This document shows, in pieces, positions 36,970 to 46,273 of a DNA stretch of 64,000 bases (the stretch's first letter is position 1; each line of letters begins with the position of its first letter). The notes beneath the pieces are model-generated. The model searched no databases and was not told the origin of the DNA. It worked only from the letters and a program-made list of their open reading frames with translations. The translations under genes and the position numbers were made by a program. The DNA comes from Streptosporangium nondiastaticum (lineage in GTDB: Bacteria; Actinomycetota; Actinomycetes; Streptomycetales; Streptomycetaceae): NCBI RefSeq assembly GCF_003011965.1, contig NZ_PXWG01000011.1, forward strand, positions 1 through 64,000, in the 5' to 3' direction.

Positions 36970-38907
36970 TCACGTGGCGGACGGATCCTGCGGGTCGCGG
37001 GACCCGTCCCGCCGCGCGCCCCAGCCCGGCCCCGACAGCACCTCCCCGTAGGCCTGCATCAGGTCCGGCAGGCGCAGCGTGGCCAGGTCGTCGCGCGTGG
37101 GGGTGCCGGGATAGCCCGACAGCCGCAGATCGCGGTAGGCGCAGCTCTTCTCGTACAGGGTGCGCAGGAAGCGGCCGTTGCCCAGCTCGTCGATCCAGCC
37201 CTGCGTGACCACGTGGGAGCTGATGCTGCGCAGCTCCTCCAGGGCCTCCTCGTCCCAGCTGTCGCCGTTCTCCGCGGCCAGCACCTCGCCGATGCTGGTG
37301 AGTTCGGCCGGGCGGTAGCTGGGAAAGTCGACGCGGGTGGTGAAGCGGGAGCCGAGGCCGGGGTTGGTGGCCAGCAGCCGGTCCATGCCCTCGGGGTAGC
37401 CGGCGAGGATCACCACCAGGCGGTCGCGGTTGTCCTCGGCGCGCTTGAGGAGCACCTGCAGCGCTTCGTCGCCGTAGGCGTCGCCCTTGGTGTAGCCGGA
37501 GTTGGAGAGGCTGTAGGCCTCGTCCACGAAGAGCACCCCGCCGAGCGCGGAGTCGATCAGCTCGTTGGCCTTGACCGCGGTCTGGCCCAGGAACTCGCCG
37601 ACGAGGTCGGCGCGCTGGGCCTCCACCAGGTGGTCCCCGCCGAGCAGCCCCAGGGCGTAGAAGACCCGGCCGAGGATCCGGGCGACGGTGGTCTTGCCGG
37701 TGCCCGAGGGGCCGGAGAAGACGAAGTGCCGTTTGGGGGGCTGCACGGGCAGGCCCTGGACGGCCCGCAGCCGAGCCATGTGCAGCTGCGCGGAGAGCGC
37801 CCGCACCTGTCGTTTGACCGGTTCGAGGCCGACCATCCGCTCCAGCTCGGCGAGGGCCTTGGCGAGCAGGACGGGGTCGGAGGGGCCGGCCACGGCCTTC
37901 CCGGTGGGCTGGGCGGGGACACGGATCTTGCGGCGCGCGTCGTCGGGCCCGGTGCCCGGCTGCGCGGTGCTGGCGGGCTCCGGGTCCGTGCCGGTGAGCA
38001 CGTCGCGGCCGTCGAGGACGTCCGGGGCGTCGGCCGCCGCGTCGGCGGAGACGGCGGGCGGGGGAGGGGCGGCCGGCTCCTCGCCGGGTCCGCCCAGCGG
38101 CACCGGCGACAGGCCCAGCTCCTGGTCCAGGCCGTCCCCGTCGGCGATGGCGGTGAGCCGTGCCGAGGTGTCCATGAACGCCGGGTCGACGCGGTGCACG
38201 GCGCGGTACAGGGGGAGCGCGGCGGCGCTGCGGCCGGTGCCCTCGTGAGCGCGCGCGAGCCAGTAGCGCAGCTCCTTGCGCTGGGGCTGCTCGCTGCGGC
38301 AGCGCATCAGCGCGGCGGCCAGCAGCGGCTCGGCCTGCCCGTACATCTCCAGCCGCACCCGGGCCATGCCGCCGAACAGACCGGCCTCGATGCCGAGCAG
38401 CGGATCGTCCAGCAGCGGCTCGGTGTGCCGCAGCAGCTGCTCCCAGTCCTTGACGAGGTAGGCGCGGCAGGCGTGCAGGAAGCGGGCCTGGGGGTCGGTC
38501 TCGACGGGCGGGCAGCCGGCCAGCGCGCGGTCCAGCTCGGGCACGTGCCGGCCGTCGAGCCAGTGCGAGGCGTGCGCGAGGAGCAGGTCGCGGCCGGTCT
38601 CCAGCACGGGCTGGACCCACCAGCCGAGCCAGTACCAGGAATTGAGGGTGCGCCGGTGGCGCGTGCGCTGCTCGCCGAAGCGGTCCCGGTGGCGGAACAT
38701 GCGCAGCAGTGCGGTCGTGGTGTCGGCGCGCAGCGCGTGCAGGCCCAGCCAGGCGTCGGCCATGCCGGGATCCGCCCGGACCGCGGCCCGGAACTCCTCC
38801 TCGGCCTGTGCGTACGCGCCCATGGTGTAGGCGTCGACGGCGCGCAGCCAGGCGAGATCGGCCGGGGCGGGTGGGCCCTGCATGCCGAAATCCATCACGT
38901 CCCCCAC
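36970..38907 (-). CDS. EccA/CbxX-like AAA+ ATPase with TPR-like N-terminus
   Basis: The 645-residue protein has a helical TPR-like N-terminus (about 15-265), a Pro/Ala/Asp-rich linker (about 275-345), and a CbxX/CfqX-type AAA+ domain (about 355-635). Walker A is GPSGTGKTT near 400 and Walker B GGVLFVDEAYSL near 455, with the sensor and arginine-finger region present (GLGSRFTTRVDFPSY). This is the layout of EccA, the cytoplasmic ATPase of type VII secretion, but no other esx/ecc gene is in the window. GTG 38907 or ATG 38895 could be the start. Confidence 0.88.
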   Translation of the reverse strand: MGDVMDFGMQGPPAPADLAWLRAVDAYTMGAYAQAEEEFRAAVRADPGMADAWLGLHALRADTTTALLRMFRHRDRFGEQRTRHRRTLNSWYWLGWWVQPVLETGRDLLLAHASHWLDGRHVPELDRALAGCPPVETDPQARFLHACRAYLVKDWEQLLRHTEPLLDDPLLGIEAGLFGGMARVRLEMYGQAEPLLAAALMRCRSEQPQRKELRYWLARAHEGTGRSAAALPLYRAVHRVDPAFMDTSARLTAIADGDGLDQELGLSPVPLGGPGEEPAAPPPPAVSADAAADAPDVLDGRDVLTGTDPEPASTAQPGTGPDDARRKIRVPAQPTGKAVAGPSDPVLLAKALAELERMVGLEPVKRQVRALSAQLHMARLRAVQGLPVQPPKRHFVFSGPSGTGKTTVARILGRVFYALGLLGGDHLVEAQRADLVGEFLGQTAVKANELIDSALGGVLFVDEAYSLSNSGYTKGDAYGDEALQVLLKRAEDNRDRLVVILAGYPEGMDRLLATNPGLGSRFTTRVDFPSYRPAELTSIGEVLAAENGDSWDEEALEELRSISSHVVTQGWIDELGNGRFLRTLYEKSCAYRDLRLSGYPGTPTRDDLATLRLPDLMQAYGEVLSGPGWGARRDGSRDPQDPSAT

Positions 38908-39389
38908 AAACCGTGCCCCCGTAGCGTGCTGCCCGGCGAGTGCCGGGCACGCCTTGCCGAACCGCTGTGCTGTGGACGGGAGTTGACCAGTGTGTGCCAG
39001 TGCACCCGCCGATTAGGTGCACCGAGTCGCATCGTACCTGCGCTGTTGGTCCAGGCCGAAGGGTGCCGCAGCGCGGTTCGCGGCTGAGGGCGGCGGGAAA
39101 CGGCGGGAAAGGCGTTCTCGGGGCCGCGCCGGACCGGTCCGTGGAATGGTCACCCAGGGTGAGGGGCTCGGCGGAGCAAAGGGCTCAAAAGGAGAATTCC
39201 GGAGGGGTACGAAGCCCCCGATCACGGGGGAACAACCGGGGGCTTCGCGTCCGCGGGCGGCCTCCAGCGGCCGCACAATGAGAACGTAAGTCCTGTACGC
39301 CCCGTCGGTCAAGCGGAGTTGGCGTACGGGCCGGGGATCCGGCCGGGATGCCGGCCGGGCCGCCCGGAGTCGTTCACGGAGCGTGATGA
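38908..39389. other. 482-bp intergenic region with a strong hairpin
   Basis: No convincing gene was found. An 11-bp perfect stem pairs 39210-39220 with 39237-39247 around a 16-nt loop. It is preceded by an AAAGGAGAA string with no fitting start codon. A second dyad, GTACGCC near 39296 with GGCGTAC near 39320, lies to the right. It probably contains the AAA+ promoter on the left and the end of, or a structured RNA near, the uridine-kinase-like gene on the right; a small RNA cannot be excluded. Confidence 0.45.
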
Positions 39390-40025
39390 TCAGGGGCGTC
39401 CGGGGCCCGTCCGCGCCGTCCCGCGCGGCCCCGGCAGCACCTCGTACCCCCCGTCCCGCTGAAGAATCAGCAGTTCTGCGTACGGGCGCGTCGGATCGGC
39501 GGCGAAGTGCTCGTGCTCCGCCCGCATCCAGCCGTCCCAGAAATCGGACAGCTCTACGCCGTCACGGAGTTGACCCCTTTCCCAGGAGTGCTCAGGAGGC
39601 AACTCCATCCACAGCAGACTTGCGAGGTGAGGGCGCAGCGCCCGGCGGCCCGCCCCGACGCCCTCCACGAGCACGACCGGCTCCGGCCCGACCTCCCGCT
39701 CCCCCGCGAACCGCCGCGCCACCCAGTCGTAGGCGAGGAAGCGCGCCGTCTCCCCCCGGGACAGGGGGGCGAGTACCTGCTCGCGCAGCCGGTCCGTCCA
39801 CGCGAACAGCTCGTCGTGCGTCGCGAGGTCGTCCAGATGCAGTACGGGCGCCCCGCCCAGCGCCGCCGCGAGCCGTCCGCTGAACGTGCTCTTCCCCGAG
39901 CCGGCGTGCCCATCCACGGCCACCAGCCGTACGGGGCCCAGGGACGGAGGGAGCGTCAGCAGCCAGGGGGCGAGGTCGTCGAAGGAGCCGGGGCGGTGGG
40001 GGTCATGAAAGGGGTGAGCGCGCAC
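39390..40025 (-). CDS. Uridine-kinase-like P-loop protein
   Basis: The 211-residue protein has a Walker A motif (AVDGHAGSGKSTFSGRL, about residues 36-52), the HLDDL loop that follows in uridine/pantothenate kinases, and VVLVEGVGAGRRAL. It belongs to the uridine-kinase-like P-loop group in actinobacteria; true substrate specificity is untested and it could phosphorylate another small molecule. Start GTG 40025. Confidence 0.85.
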   Translation of the reverse strand: MRAHPFHDPHRPGSFDDLAPWLLTLPPSLGPVRLVAVDGHAGSGKSTFSGRLAAALGGAPVLHLDDLATHDELFAWTDRLREQVLAPLSRGETARFLAYDWVARRFAGEREVGPEPVVLVEGVGAGRRALRPHLASLLWMELPPEHSWERGQLRDGVELSDFWDGWMRAEHEHFAADPTRPYAELLILQRDGGYEVLPGPRGTARTGPGRP

Positions 40026-40213
40026 CGGACCACCCTATGGCGGGACGAGAGAGGAGTCGTGTTGACGGCCGTGGCGGCCCGGACGCCCTCCAACGGCCCC
40101 ATCCCGCCGGCCGCCGGCATCGGGACCGGCCGCACGGGGAATCACTGGCACGCACCGGCGCGCGGCGGACCCGTGCGCGCGCCCCATCCGCAGACGACTG
40201 GGGGACCAGCGCC

Positions 40214-41608
40214 ATGTCCAGCAGCACGCCCAGCAGACCCACGCCCCGCCGCACCGTGCTCGCCGCCGCCCTGGGCGCCGCGGCGGCCACGTCCTTCGCG
40301 GCCGCCTCTTCCCGCTCCCTCGCCTTCGCCTCCTCCGCGGGCTCCGGCCCCTCCCGCCCGGAAGGAGCGCCCGTGGACTACCACGCCTGGACCTCCCGCA
40401 GCGACTGGGGCCGGGGCGCGGCCCACGGCACCCGCGCCGGCGGCGGGCAGCGCGCGGGCCTGGTCATCGACCGCCCCGCGGGCACCCTGGAGCACACCGA
40501 CCCGCACACCGGCACCAAGGCCACCTGGGAGTACGCCACCTGGACGTCCCCGCTCCACACCCCGCCCGCCCCCGCGAGCGAGGTCATCGCGTCCTGGAAC
40601 GCCCACGCGCCCGCCGGCACCTGGCTCCAGACCGAGGTGCGCGGCAGGTACACGGACGGCACGCGCACCCCCTGGTACGTGATGGGCCGCTGGACGGCCG
40701 GCGACGCCGCCGGCGACATCCGCCGCACCTCCGTCGACGGCCAGGGCGACGGGCGCAGCAGCGTCTCCACCGACACGCTCGCCGTCGACAAGCCCGCCAC
40801 CGGGCTGCGCGTCGCCGCGTACGAACTGCGCCTGACCCTCTTCCGCAGGCCCGGCACCCGCCTCACCCCCACCGTGTGGCGGCTCGGCGTGATGGGCTCC
40901 GACATTCCCGACCGCTTCACCGTGCCCGCTTCCGTGCCGGGCCCCGGCGCCGGACACGAACTGCAGGTGCCGCGCTACTCGCAGGAGATCCACAAGGGGC
41001 AGTACCCGGAGTACGACAACGGCGGCGAGGCGTGGTGCAGCCCGACCTCCTCGCAGATGGTCCTGGAGTACTGGGGGCGCAGGCCCACGGCCGCGGACCT
41101 CGCCTGGGTCAACCCCGAATACGCCGACCCGCAGGTCTGCCACGCCGCCCGCTTCACCTACGACCACCAGTACAAGGGGTGCGGCAACTGGCCCTTCAAC
41201 GCCGCCTACGCGGCGACGTACCGCGACATGCAGGCGGTGGTGACCCGGCTGGGCTCGCTCGGCGACGCCGAGAAGCTGATCCGCGCGCGGATCCCCGTCA
41301 TCACCTCCCAGTCCTTCCTCGCCGCCGAGCTCGACGGCGCGGGCTACGGCACCGCCGGCCACCTGATGTGCGTCGTCGGCTTCACCGCGCAGGGCGACGT
41401 GGTCGCCAACGACCCGGCGAGCCCCTCGGACGCTGCGGTCCGGCGGGTCTACAAGCGCCGGCAGTTCGAGAACATCTGGCTGCGGACCAAGCGCCGCAAC
41501 GCCCAGGGCGAGGTCAGGAGCGGTTCGGGCGGCGTCTGTTACCTCTACTTCCCCGTGGAGCCGGAGGAGCGGCAGCGCCGCGTGCTGCAGGAGCTCGGAA
41601 TCCGCTGA
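40214..41608 (+). CDS. Secreted C39-like cysteine protease
   Basis: The 464-residue protein has a twin-arginine-type signal (PTPRRTVLAAALGAAAATSF) and a long N-terminal beta-rich region before a C-terminal papain-like C39 domain. The triad is visible: Cys275 in GGEAWCSPTSS, His383 in GTAGHLMCVVGF and Asp400 in VVANDPASP. It is likely exported folded through Tat and acts on extracellular peptides or cell-wall protein. The start is ATG 40214 after GGGGGA. Confidence 0.88.
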   Translation: MSSSTPSRPTPRRTVLAAALGAAAATSFAAASSRSLAFASSAGSGPSRPEGAPVDYHAWTSRSDWGRGAAHGTRAGGGQRAGLVIDRPAGTLEHTDPHTGTKATWEYATWTSPLHTPPAPASEVIASWNAHAPAGTWLQTEVRGRYTDGTRTPWYVMGRWTAGDAAGDIRRTSVDGQGDGRSSVSTDTLAVDKPATGLRVAAYELRLTLFRRPGTRLTPTVWRLGVMGSDIPDRFTVPASVPGPGAGHELQVPRYSQEIHKGQYPEYDNGGEAWCSPTSSQMVLEYWGRRPTAADLAWVNPEYADPQVCHAARFTYDHQYKGCGNWPFNAAYAATYRDMQAVVTRLGSLGDAEKLIRARIPVITSQSFLAAELDGAGYGTAGHLMCVVGFTAQGDVVANDPASPSDAAVRRVYKRRQFENIWLRTKRRNAQGEVRSGSGGVCYLYFPVEPEERQRRVLQELGIR

Positions 41609-41679
41609 CGCGCGGAGCGGGCACCTCCGTACGATCGGCGCGAACAGACGTGTGCGTCGTACCCCGTACGGAAGGAACC

Positions 41680-42312
41680 ATGACTGTGCATCAGACAACC
41701 GCAGCCGCCGTCGTACCGGAGATCCGCCGGGCCCTGCCGGAGGAGCGGGACGCGATCAGCCTGCTGCTCGGCGAGGCCTTCATGGAGGACCCCGTCAGCT
41801 GCTGGGTCTTCCCGGACGAGGACCACCGGCGCGCCGTCCACCCCGGCTTCTTCGGGGTGTTCCTGGACGCGGCGCTGCGGGCCGGGTGGGTCGACGTGAC
41901 GGACGACCTCTCGGCGGCGGCGCTGTGGATACCGGTGCGCGTGGAGGAGCCCGGCGAGGACGGGGACGACGGCGGGATCGGCGAGCAGCTGGCGCAGGCG
42001 GCCCCCGGCAACGACCGGGCGCGGATCGTCGGCGAGCTGACGGACGCGGCGCACCCCGGCGACCGCTCGCACTACTACCTGCCGAACATCGTCGCCGCGC
42101 CCGGGCGGCGCGGCGAGGGCCGGGGGAGGGCGCTCCTCGCGCCCGTCCTCGACCGGTGCGACCGCGAGGGCATGCCGGCGTACCTGGAGGCGAGCAACGC
42201 CCGGAGCAAGGCGCTGTACGAGCGCCTCGGCTTCGTCTGCACCGGCACGCCCATCGACCTGCCGGACGGCGGGCCGCGGATGTGGCCGATGTGGCGCGAT
42301 CCGCGGGGCTGA
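41680..42312 (+). CDS. GNAT family N-acetyltransferase
   Basis: The 210-residue protein carries a GNAT fold. The acetyl-CoA loop is PGRRGEGRGRALLAPVLDRC and the C-terminal motif is YLEASNARSKALYERLGFVC. This subgroup (EAFMEDPVSCWVFPDEDHRR at the N-terminus) is common in Streptomyces; some act on antibiotics or protein N-termini, but the substrate here is unknown. ATG 41680 follows GAAGGA, 71 bp after the C39 gene. Confidence 0.9.
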   Translation: MTVHQTTAAAVVPEIRRALPEERDAISLLLGEAFMEDPVSCWVFPDEDHRRAVHPGFFGVFLDAALRAGWVDVTDDLSAAALWIPVRVEEPGEDGDDGGIGEQLAQAAPGNDRARIVGELTDAAHPGDRSHYYLPNIVAAPGRRGEGRGRALLAPVLDRCDREGMPAYLEASNARSKALYERLGFVCTGTPIDLPDGGPRMWPMWRDPRG

Positions 42313-42474
42313 CGCGCGTGCCCGGCGGCCGTTCCGGGGCGCCCGCCCGTCACGGAACGGCCGCCGGTGCGGGGCTGCATCAGTGCATATTTCCCCTCAT
42401 CGTCATTTATTGGCATGATCGACGCCGTGCGGACGGGGGTGGATGACAGCTGCATGCGGATGGCTGATTTCCGC

Positions 42475-42509
42475 TTGACGCTTCCATTCGAACGAATGAT
42501 CAGTAGCCT
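42475..42509 (+). promoter_or_regulatory. Dyad within a promoter-like region before the methyltransferase
   Basis: TTGACG (42475-42480) is followed by the inverted repeat CATTCG-AA-CGAATG (42485-42498) and TAGCCT (42504-42509). The 23-bp gap between the hexamers is longer than optimal, so either the -10 is elsewhere or the promoter needs an activator bound to the dyad. The surrounding 200 bp are noticeably richer in A and T than the neighbouring genes. Confidence 0.4.
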
Positions 42510-42549
42510 CTGCTCACATGTCCCCGAGACGAGCTGGAGCAACAGACTG

Positions 42550-43374
42550 ATGGAGCGCCCCACCTGGGTTCCCCCGGGCATCGACCCCTCCGTGCCGAGC
42601 GTGTCCCGGATCTACGACTACTACCTGGGCGGCTCGCACAACTTCGAGGTCGACCGGGAGGCCGCCCGGCGGGCCATGGAGGCCTATCCCGGGCTGCCGA
42701 AGATCATGCAGGCCAACCGGGCCTTCATGCGGCGCGCCGTCCGCCACGCCGTGCGCGAGGGCGTCACCCAGTTCCTCGACATCGGCTCCGGCATCCCGAC
42801 CTTCGGCAACGTCCACGAGATCGCGCAGGCCGCGGACCCGCGCGCGCACGTCGTCTACGTCGACCACGACCCCGTGGCCGTCGCCCACGGCCGGGCCGTG
42901 CTGCAGGGCGACCCGCACACCGCCGTCCTGCCCGCGGACCTCCGCAAGCCCCATGACATCCTGACCAGTGACGAGGTCGGCAGGCTCCTCGACCTGGACC
43001 GGCCGGTCGCACTGCTGCTCGTGGCCGTCCTCCATTTCGTGGAGGACCAGGACGACCCCTGGGCAGCGGTGGCCGAGCTGCGCGACGCGCTCGCGCCGGG
43101 GAGCCTGCTCGTCCTCACGCACGCGACGACCGACACCGGCCCGATCAAGCCGGAGGAGGGGCAGGGGGTGGAGGGCGTCTACCGCAACGTGGGCTCGCCG
43201 CTGCTCATGCGCACGCACCGGGACGTGGCACGCTTCTTCGACGGCTTCGAGCTCGTCGAACCCGGGCTCGTGGCCATGCCGGACTGGCGGCCCGACCCGG
43301 CGGACACCCGCGCCGCGGCGGACGAGGACCGCGCCATGTACGTCGGGTTCGCGGGCGTGGGGCGCAAACCATGA
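42550..43374 (+). CDS. PF04672-type SAM-dependent methyltransferase
   Basis: The 274-residue protein starts VPPGIDPSVPSVSRIYDYYLGG, the signature opening of the actinobacterial DUF574/Methyltransf_19 family, and has the SAM loop FLDIGSGIPTFGNVHE and the acidic VVYVDHDPVAVAHGR. The substrates of this family are unknown. ATG 42550 gives this opening. Its stop overlaps the start of the GGDEF-EAL gene by four bases, so the two are cotranscribed and translationally coupled, an unusual pairing. Confidence 0.9.
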   Translation: MERPTWVPPGIDPSVPSVSRIYDYYLGGSHNFEVDREAARRAMEAYPGLPKIMQANRAFMRRAVRHAVREGVTQFLDIGSGIPTFGNVHEIAQAADPRAHVVYVDHDPVAVAHGRAVLQGDPHTAVLPADLRKPHDILTSDEVGRLLDLDRPVALLLVAVLHFVEDQDDPWAAVAELRDALAPGSLLVLTHATTDTGPIKPEEGQGVEGVYRNVGSPLLMRTHRDVARFFDGFELVEPGLVAMPDWRPDPADTRAAADEDRAMYVGFAGVGRKP

Positions 43375-45857
43375 CCTCGACGCCGCACGGCGGGAAGCCG
43401 AGCGGACCCGGCGACGGAACGCCGGGTTCGATTACCGGTGGTTCCACCGGGGCAGAAGTCACAAGGCCTCACAGGGGGAGTGAGGCCGGAACCGACGGCA
43501 CAAGCGGAACCAGAAACGGAACCATAAGCGGAACCGAGGTCGGGGTGGGGATCGGGAGTTCGGACGTGGTTCCGGGCACGAGGCGGCCGGGGGCGCGCAA
43601 CGCCCACGCACACATGCTGTGGGACGCGGGGGCCCCGCCGGGCCCGGAGGACGCGGAGCCGGGCCCCGGGGCCGCGGACCCGGAGCCGGCCGGGGCCACG
43701 GGCGCCGGGCCCGCCGGAGCCGTCGCCCCCTCGCCGGGAGGCGAGGCCGCACTGCGCCGCTTCGCCGCCGTCTGGAGCCGGGCCGTCTACCCGGCGACGG
43801 CCACCCCGATGACCCGCGCCGAGTTCGAGGAGCACCTCGTCCCGCTCGCCGGCAGGCTCCGCGCCGCACTGCGCTCCGAGCCCTTCGACCCCGCCCCCGC
43901 CGCCGAGGTCGGCGCCGCGGTCGTCCGCGCGCACTGCACCGAACCCGACGCGCTCTCCCCGCTCCTGGGCGCCATCGACGCGTACCTGCTGCTCTACTGC
44001 CCGCCGGGCCGCCACCTGACGGACGAGGAGGCCCGCAGCCGCTGCGCCCGCCTGCAGCACGCCGTCGCCTCCGGCTTCGCCGGCGCGCTGCGCGAGCGGA
44101 CCCTCGCCGAGCAGGAGGCCCTCTCCCGCGCCGCCCTCGCCGCCCAGGCCGAGACGGAGCGGGCGCTGCACACCAGCGAGGAGCGCTTCCGCGCCGTGTT
44201 CGAGGGCGCGGCCATAGGCGTCGGCATCGCGGACGTCGAGGGCCGCATCATGGACGTCAACGAGGCCCTCAGCCGGATGTTCGGCACCCGGCCCGCCGAG
44301 GTCACCGGGCGCAACGTGGGCGAGATGGTCCACCCCGACGACTCGCCCGACGTGTGGGGCCTCTACAGCGAGCTCGTCCGCGGCGAGCGCGACTACTACC
44401 GCGTCGAGAAGGCCTACTACCGCGGCGACGGCAGCGTCCTGTGGACCGACCTGTCCGTCGCGCTCCTGCGCGACGCCCACGGCCGCCCCCAGTACCAGCT
44501 GGCCCTCATGGAGGACATCACCGAACGCCGCCTGCTGCACGAGCAGCTGCGCTACGAGGCCACCCACGACGCCCTCACCGGCCTGCCCAACCGCACCATG
44601 TTCTTCGAGCGCCTCGACCGCGCCCTCGCCCCCGGCGGCGACCGCTTCGGCGTCTGCTACCTCGACCTCGACGGCTTCAAGGCCGTCAACGACAGCCTGG
44701 GCCACGCCGTCGGCGACCGGCTGCTCGTCGCCGTCGCCGAGCGGCTGCGCACCTGCACCGGCGCCCCCGCGGAGCTCGTCGCCCGCCTCGGCGGCGACGA
44801 GTTCGTGGCCCTGCTCACCGGCCCCGACGCGCAGAGCGACGCCACCGCCCTCGCCCGCCGCATGCTCGCCGCCCTCGCCGAACCCGTCCGCCTCGACGGC
44901 AGGGACCTGTCCGTACGGGCCAGCATCGGCATCGTGGACGGCGCGGCCGGCGAGTGCGGCCCCGCGGAGGTGCTCCGCAGCGCCGACATCACCATGTACC
45001 GCGCCAAGGCCGCGGGCGGGAACCGCTACGAACTGGCCGACGCCGACTCCGACGCCCGCGTCATCGCCCGGCACAGCCTCACCAACTGCCTGCCGGCGGC
45101 GCTCGACAACGGCGAGTTCTTCATCGAGTACCAGCCGCTCGTCAGGCTCGACGACGGCACGGTGCGCGGTGCCGAGGCGCTCGTGCGCTGGCTGCACCCC
45201 GTCCACGGCGTGCTGGGCCCGGACCAGTTCATCCCCCTCGCCGAGAGCACCGGGCTCATCGTGCCCCTCGGCCACTGGGTGCTGCAGGAGGCCGCGCGGC
45301 AGGCCCGCGCCTGGCGCGCCGAGGGCACCTGCGAGGGCCCCCTGCGCGTCAACGTCAACCTCTCGCCGTCGCAGCTGCGCCACCCCGCCCTCGTCGCCGA
45401 AACCGTCGCCGTCCTCGACAGCTCCGGCCTGGACCCGTCGGCCCTGTGCCTGGAGGTCACCGAGAACGCCCTCATCGGCGCCGACGAGGAGGAGCTGCGG
45501 CCGCTGCGCCAGCTCGCCGACCTGGGCGTGGACATCGCCCTCGACGACTTCGGCACCGGCTACTCCAACCTCTCCTACCTGCGCCGGCTGCCCGTCAGCA
45601 CGCTCAAGCTGGACCGCTCCTTCACCCGCGGCATGCAGCGCGCGCCCGCGGACCCGGTCGACGTGAAGATCGTCGAGGGGATCGTCTCCCTCGCCCACAC
45701 CCTCGATTTGTCGGTGACGGTCGAAGGGGTGGAGACGGGCACACAGGCGGAGCACCTGCGGGTGCTCGGCTGCGACACGGCGCAGGGCTGGTACTACGCG
45801 CGGCCGGGCCCGCCGGAGCGGCTGCACACGCTGTCGCTGGTGGACGCGGCGTCCTGA
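43371..45857 (+). CDS. PAS-GGDEF-EAL cyclic-di-GMP signalling protein
   Basis: The 828-residue protein lacks membrane segments. After a disordered Gly/Thr/Pro stretch (1-120) comes a helical input domain (about 125-255), a PAS/PAC domain (about 270-390), an intact GGDEF diguanylate cyclase (RLGGDEF) and an intact EAL phosphodiesterase (GAEALVRW, with DDFGTGYSNLSYL and VEGVETG). No RxxD inhibitory site precedes GGDEF. It may make and degrade c-di-GMP, which controls sporulation through BldD in Streptomyces. The first 65-80 residues look poorly coding, so GTG 43566 (GGGAG upstream) or ATG 43614 are possible true starts. Domain order resembles RmdA/CdgF-type proteins. Confidence 0.93.
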   Translation: MTSTPHGGKPSGPGDGTPGSITGGSTGAEVTRPHRGSEAGTDGTSGTRNGTISGTEVGVGIGSSDVVPGTRRPGARNAHAHMLWDAGAPPGPEDAEPGPGAADPEPAGATGAGPAGAVAPSPGGEAALRRFAAVWSRAVYPATATPMTRAEFEEHLVPLAGRLRAALRSEPFDPAPAAEVGAAVVRAHCTEPDALSPLLGAIDAYLLLYCPPGRHLTDEEARSRCARLQHAVASGFAGALRERTLAEQEALSRAALAAQAETERALHTSEERFRAVFEGAAIGVGIADVEGRIMDVNEALSRMFGTRPAEVTGRNVGEMVHPDDSPDVWGLYSELVRGERDYYRVEKAYYRGDGSVLWTDLSVALLRDAHGRPQYQLALMEDITERRLLHEQLRYEATHDALTGLPNRTMFFERLDRALAPGGDRFGVCYLDLDGFKAVNDSLGHAVGDRLLVAVAERLRTCTGAPAELVARLGGDEFVALLTGPDAQSDATALARRMLAALAEPVRLDGRDLSVRASIGIVDGAAGECGPAEVLRSADITMYRAKAAGGNRYELADADSDARVIARHSLTNCLPAALDNGEFFIEYQPLVRLDDGTVRGAEALVRWLHPVHGVLGPDQFIPLAESTGLIVPLGHWVLQEAARQARAWRAEGTCEGPLRVNVNLSPSQLRHPALVAETVAVLDSSGLDPSALCLEVTENALIGADEEELRPLRQLADLGVDIALDDFGTGYSNLSYLRRLPVSTLKLDRSFTRGMQRAPADPVDVKIVEGIVSLAHTLDLSVTVEGVETGTQAEHLRVLGCDTAQGWYYARPGPPERLHTLSLVDAAS

Positions 45858-46273
45858 CGCGCCGGGCCGCGGGCGCCCGCGCCCTCGCCGAGGCACCGCG
45901 CCTCGTCGTCCGTCAGCAGCCGTGACCGCACCAGGAAGCGCAGGCCCTCCGGCGCCTCCAGGGAGAAGCCGCTGCCGCGACCGGGCACCACGTCCACGGT
46001 GAGATGCGTGTGCCGCCAGCGCTCGAACTGGTCCGCCGACATCCAGAAGCCGACCGGCTCGGCGACGCCCTCCACCGCCAGCTCCGCGAGGAGCACGTCC
46101 GAGGCGCCCGTCCGGAACTCGCCCGCGGGGTAGCACATCGGCGAACTGCCGTCGCAGCAGCCGCCGGACTGATGGAACATCAGGGGGCCGTGGCGCTCGC
46201 GGAGGAGGCGCAGGAGGCGCGCGGCGCCGGGGGTGAGGGCGACGCGTGAGACGCGGGTCGGCTGCGGGCTCAC
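45794..46273 (-). CDS. DUF779 domain protein
   Basis: The 159-residue protein contains the DUF779 core: LLRERHGPLMFHQSGGCCDG, SPMCYP, and FWMSADQFERWRHTHLTVDV. The conserved Cys pair and other Cys/His residues suggest metal binding. Such proteins are often beside aldehyde dehydrogenase genes, which are absent here. GTG 46273 has AAGGAGAT five bases upstream. Its C-terminal 30 residues extend past the usual family end and overlap the 3' end of the GGDEF-EAL gene by 64 bp, tail to tail. Confidence 0.85.
   Translation of the reverse strand: MSPQPTRVSRVALTPGAARLLRLLRERHGPLMFHQSGGCCDGSSPMCYPAGEFRTGASDVLLAELAVEGVAEPVGFWMSADQFERWRHTHLTVDVVPGRGSGFSLEAPEGLRFLVRSRLLTDDEARCLGEGAGARGPARQDAASTSDSVCSRSGGPGRA

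Noticed and set aside
39181..39260. tRNA-like or riboswitch-like structure
   Set aside because: The hairpin is real, but no cloverleaf, anticodon arm or known aptamer consensus could be fitted.
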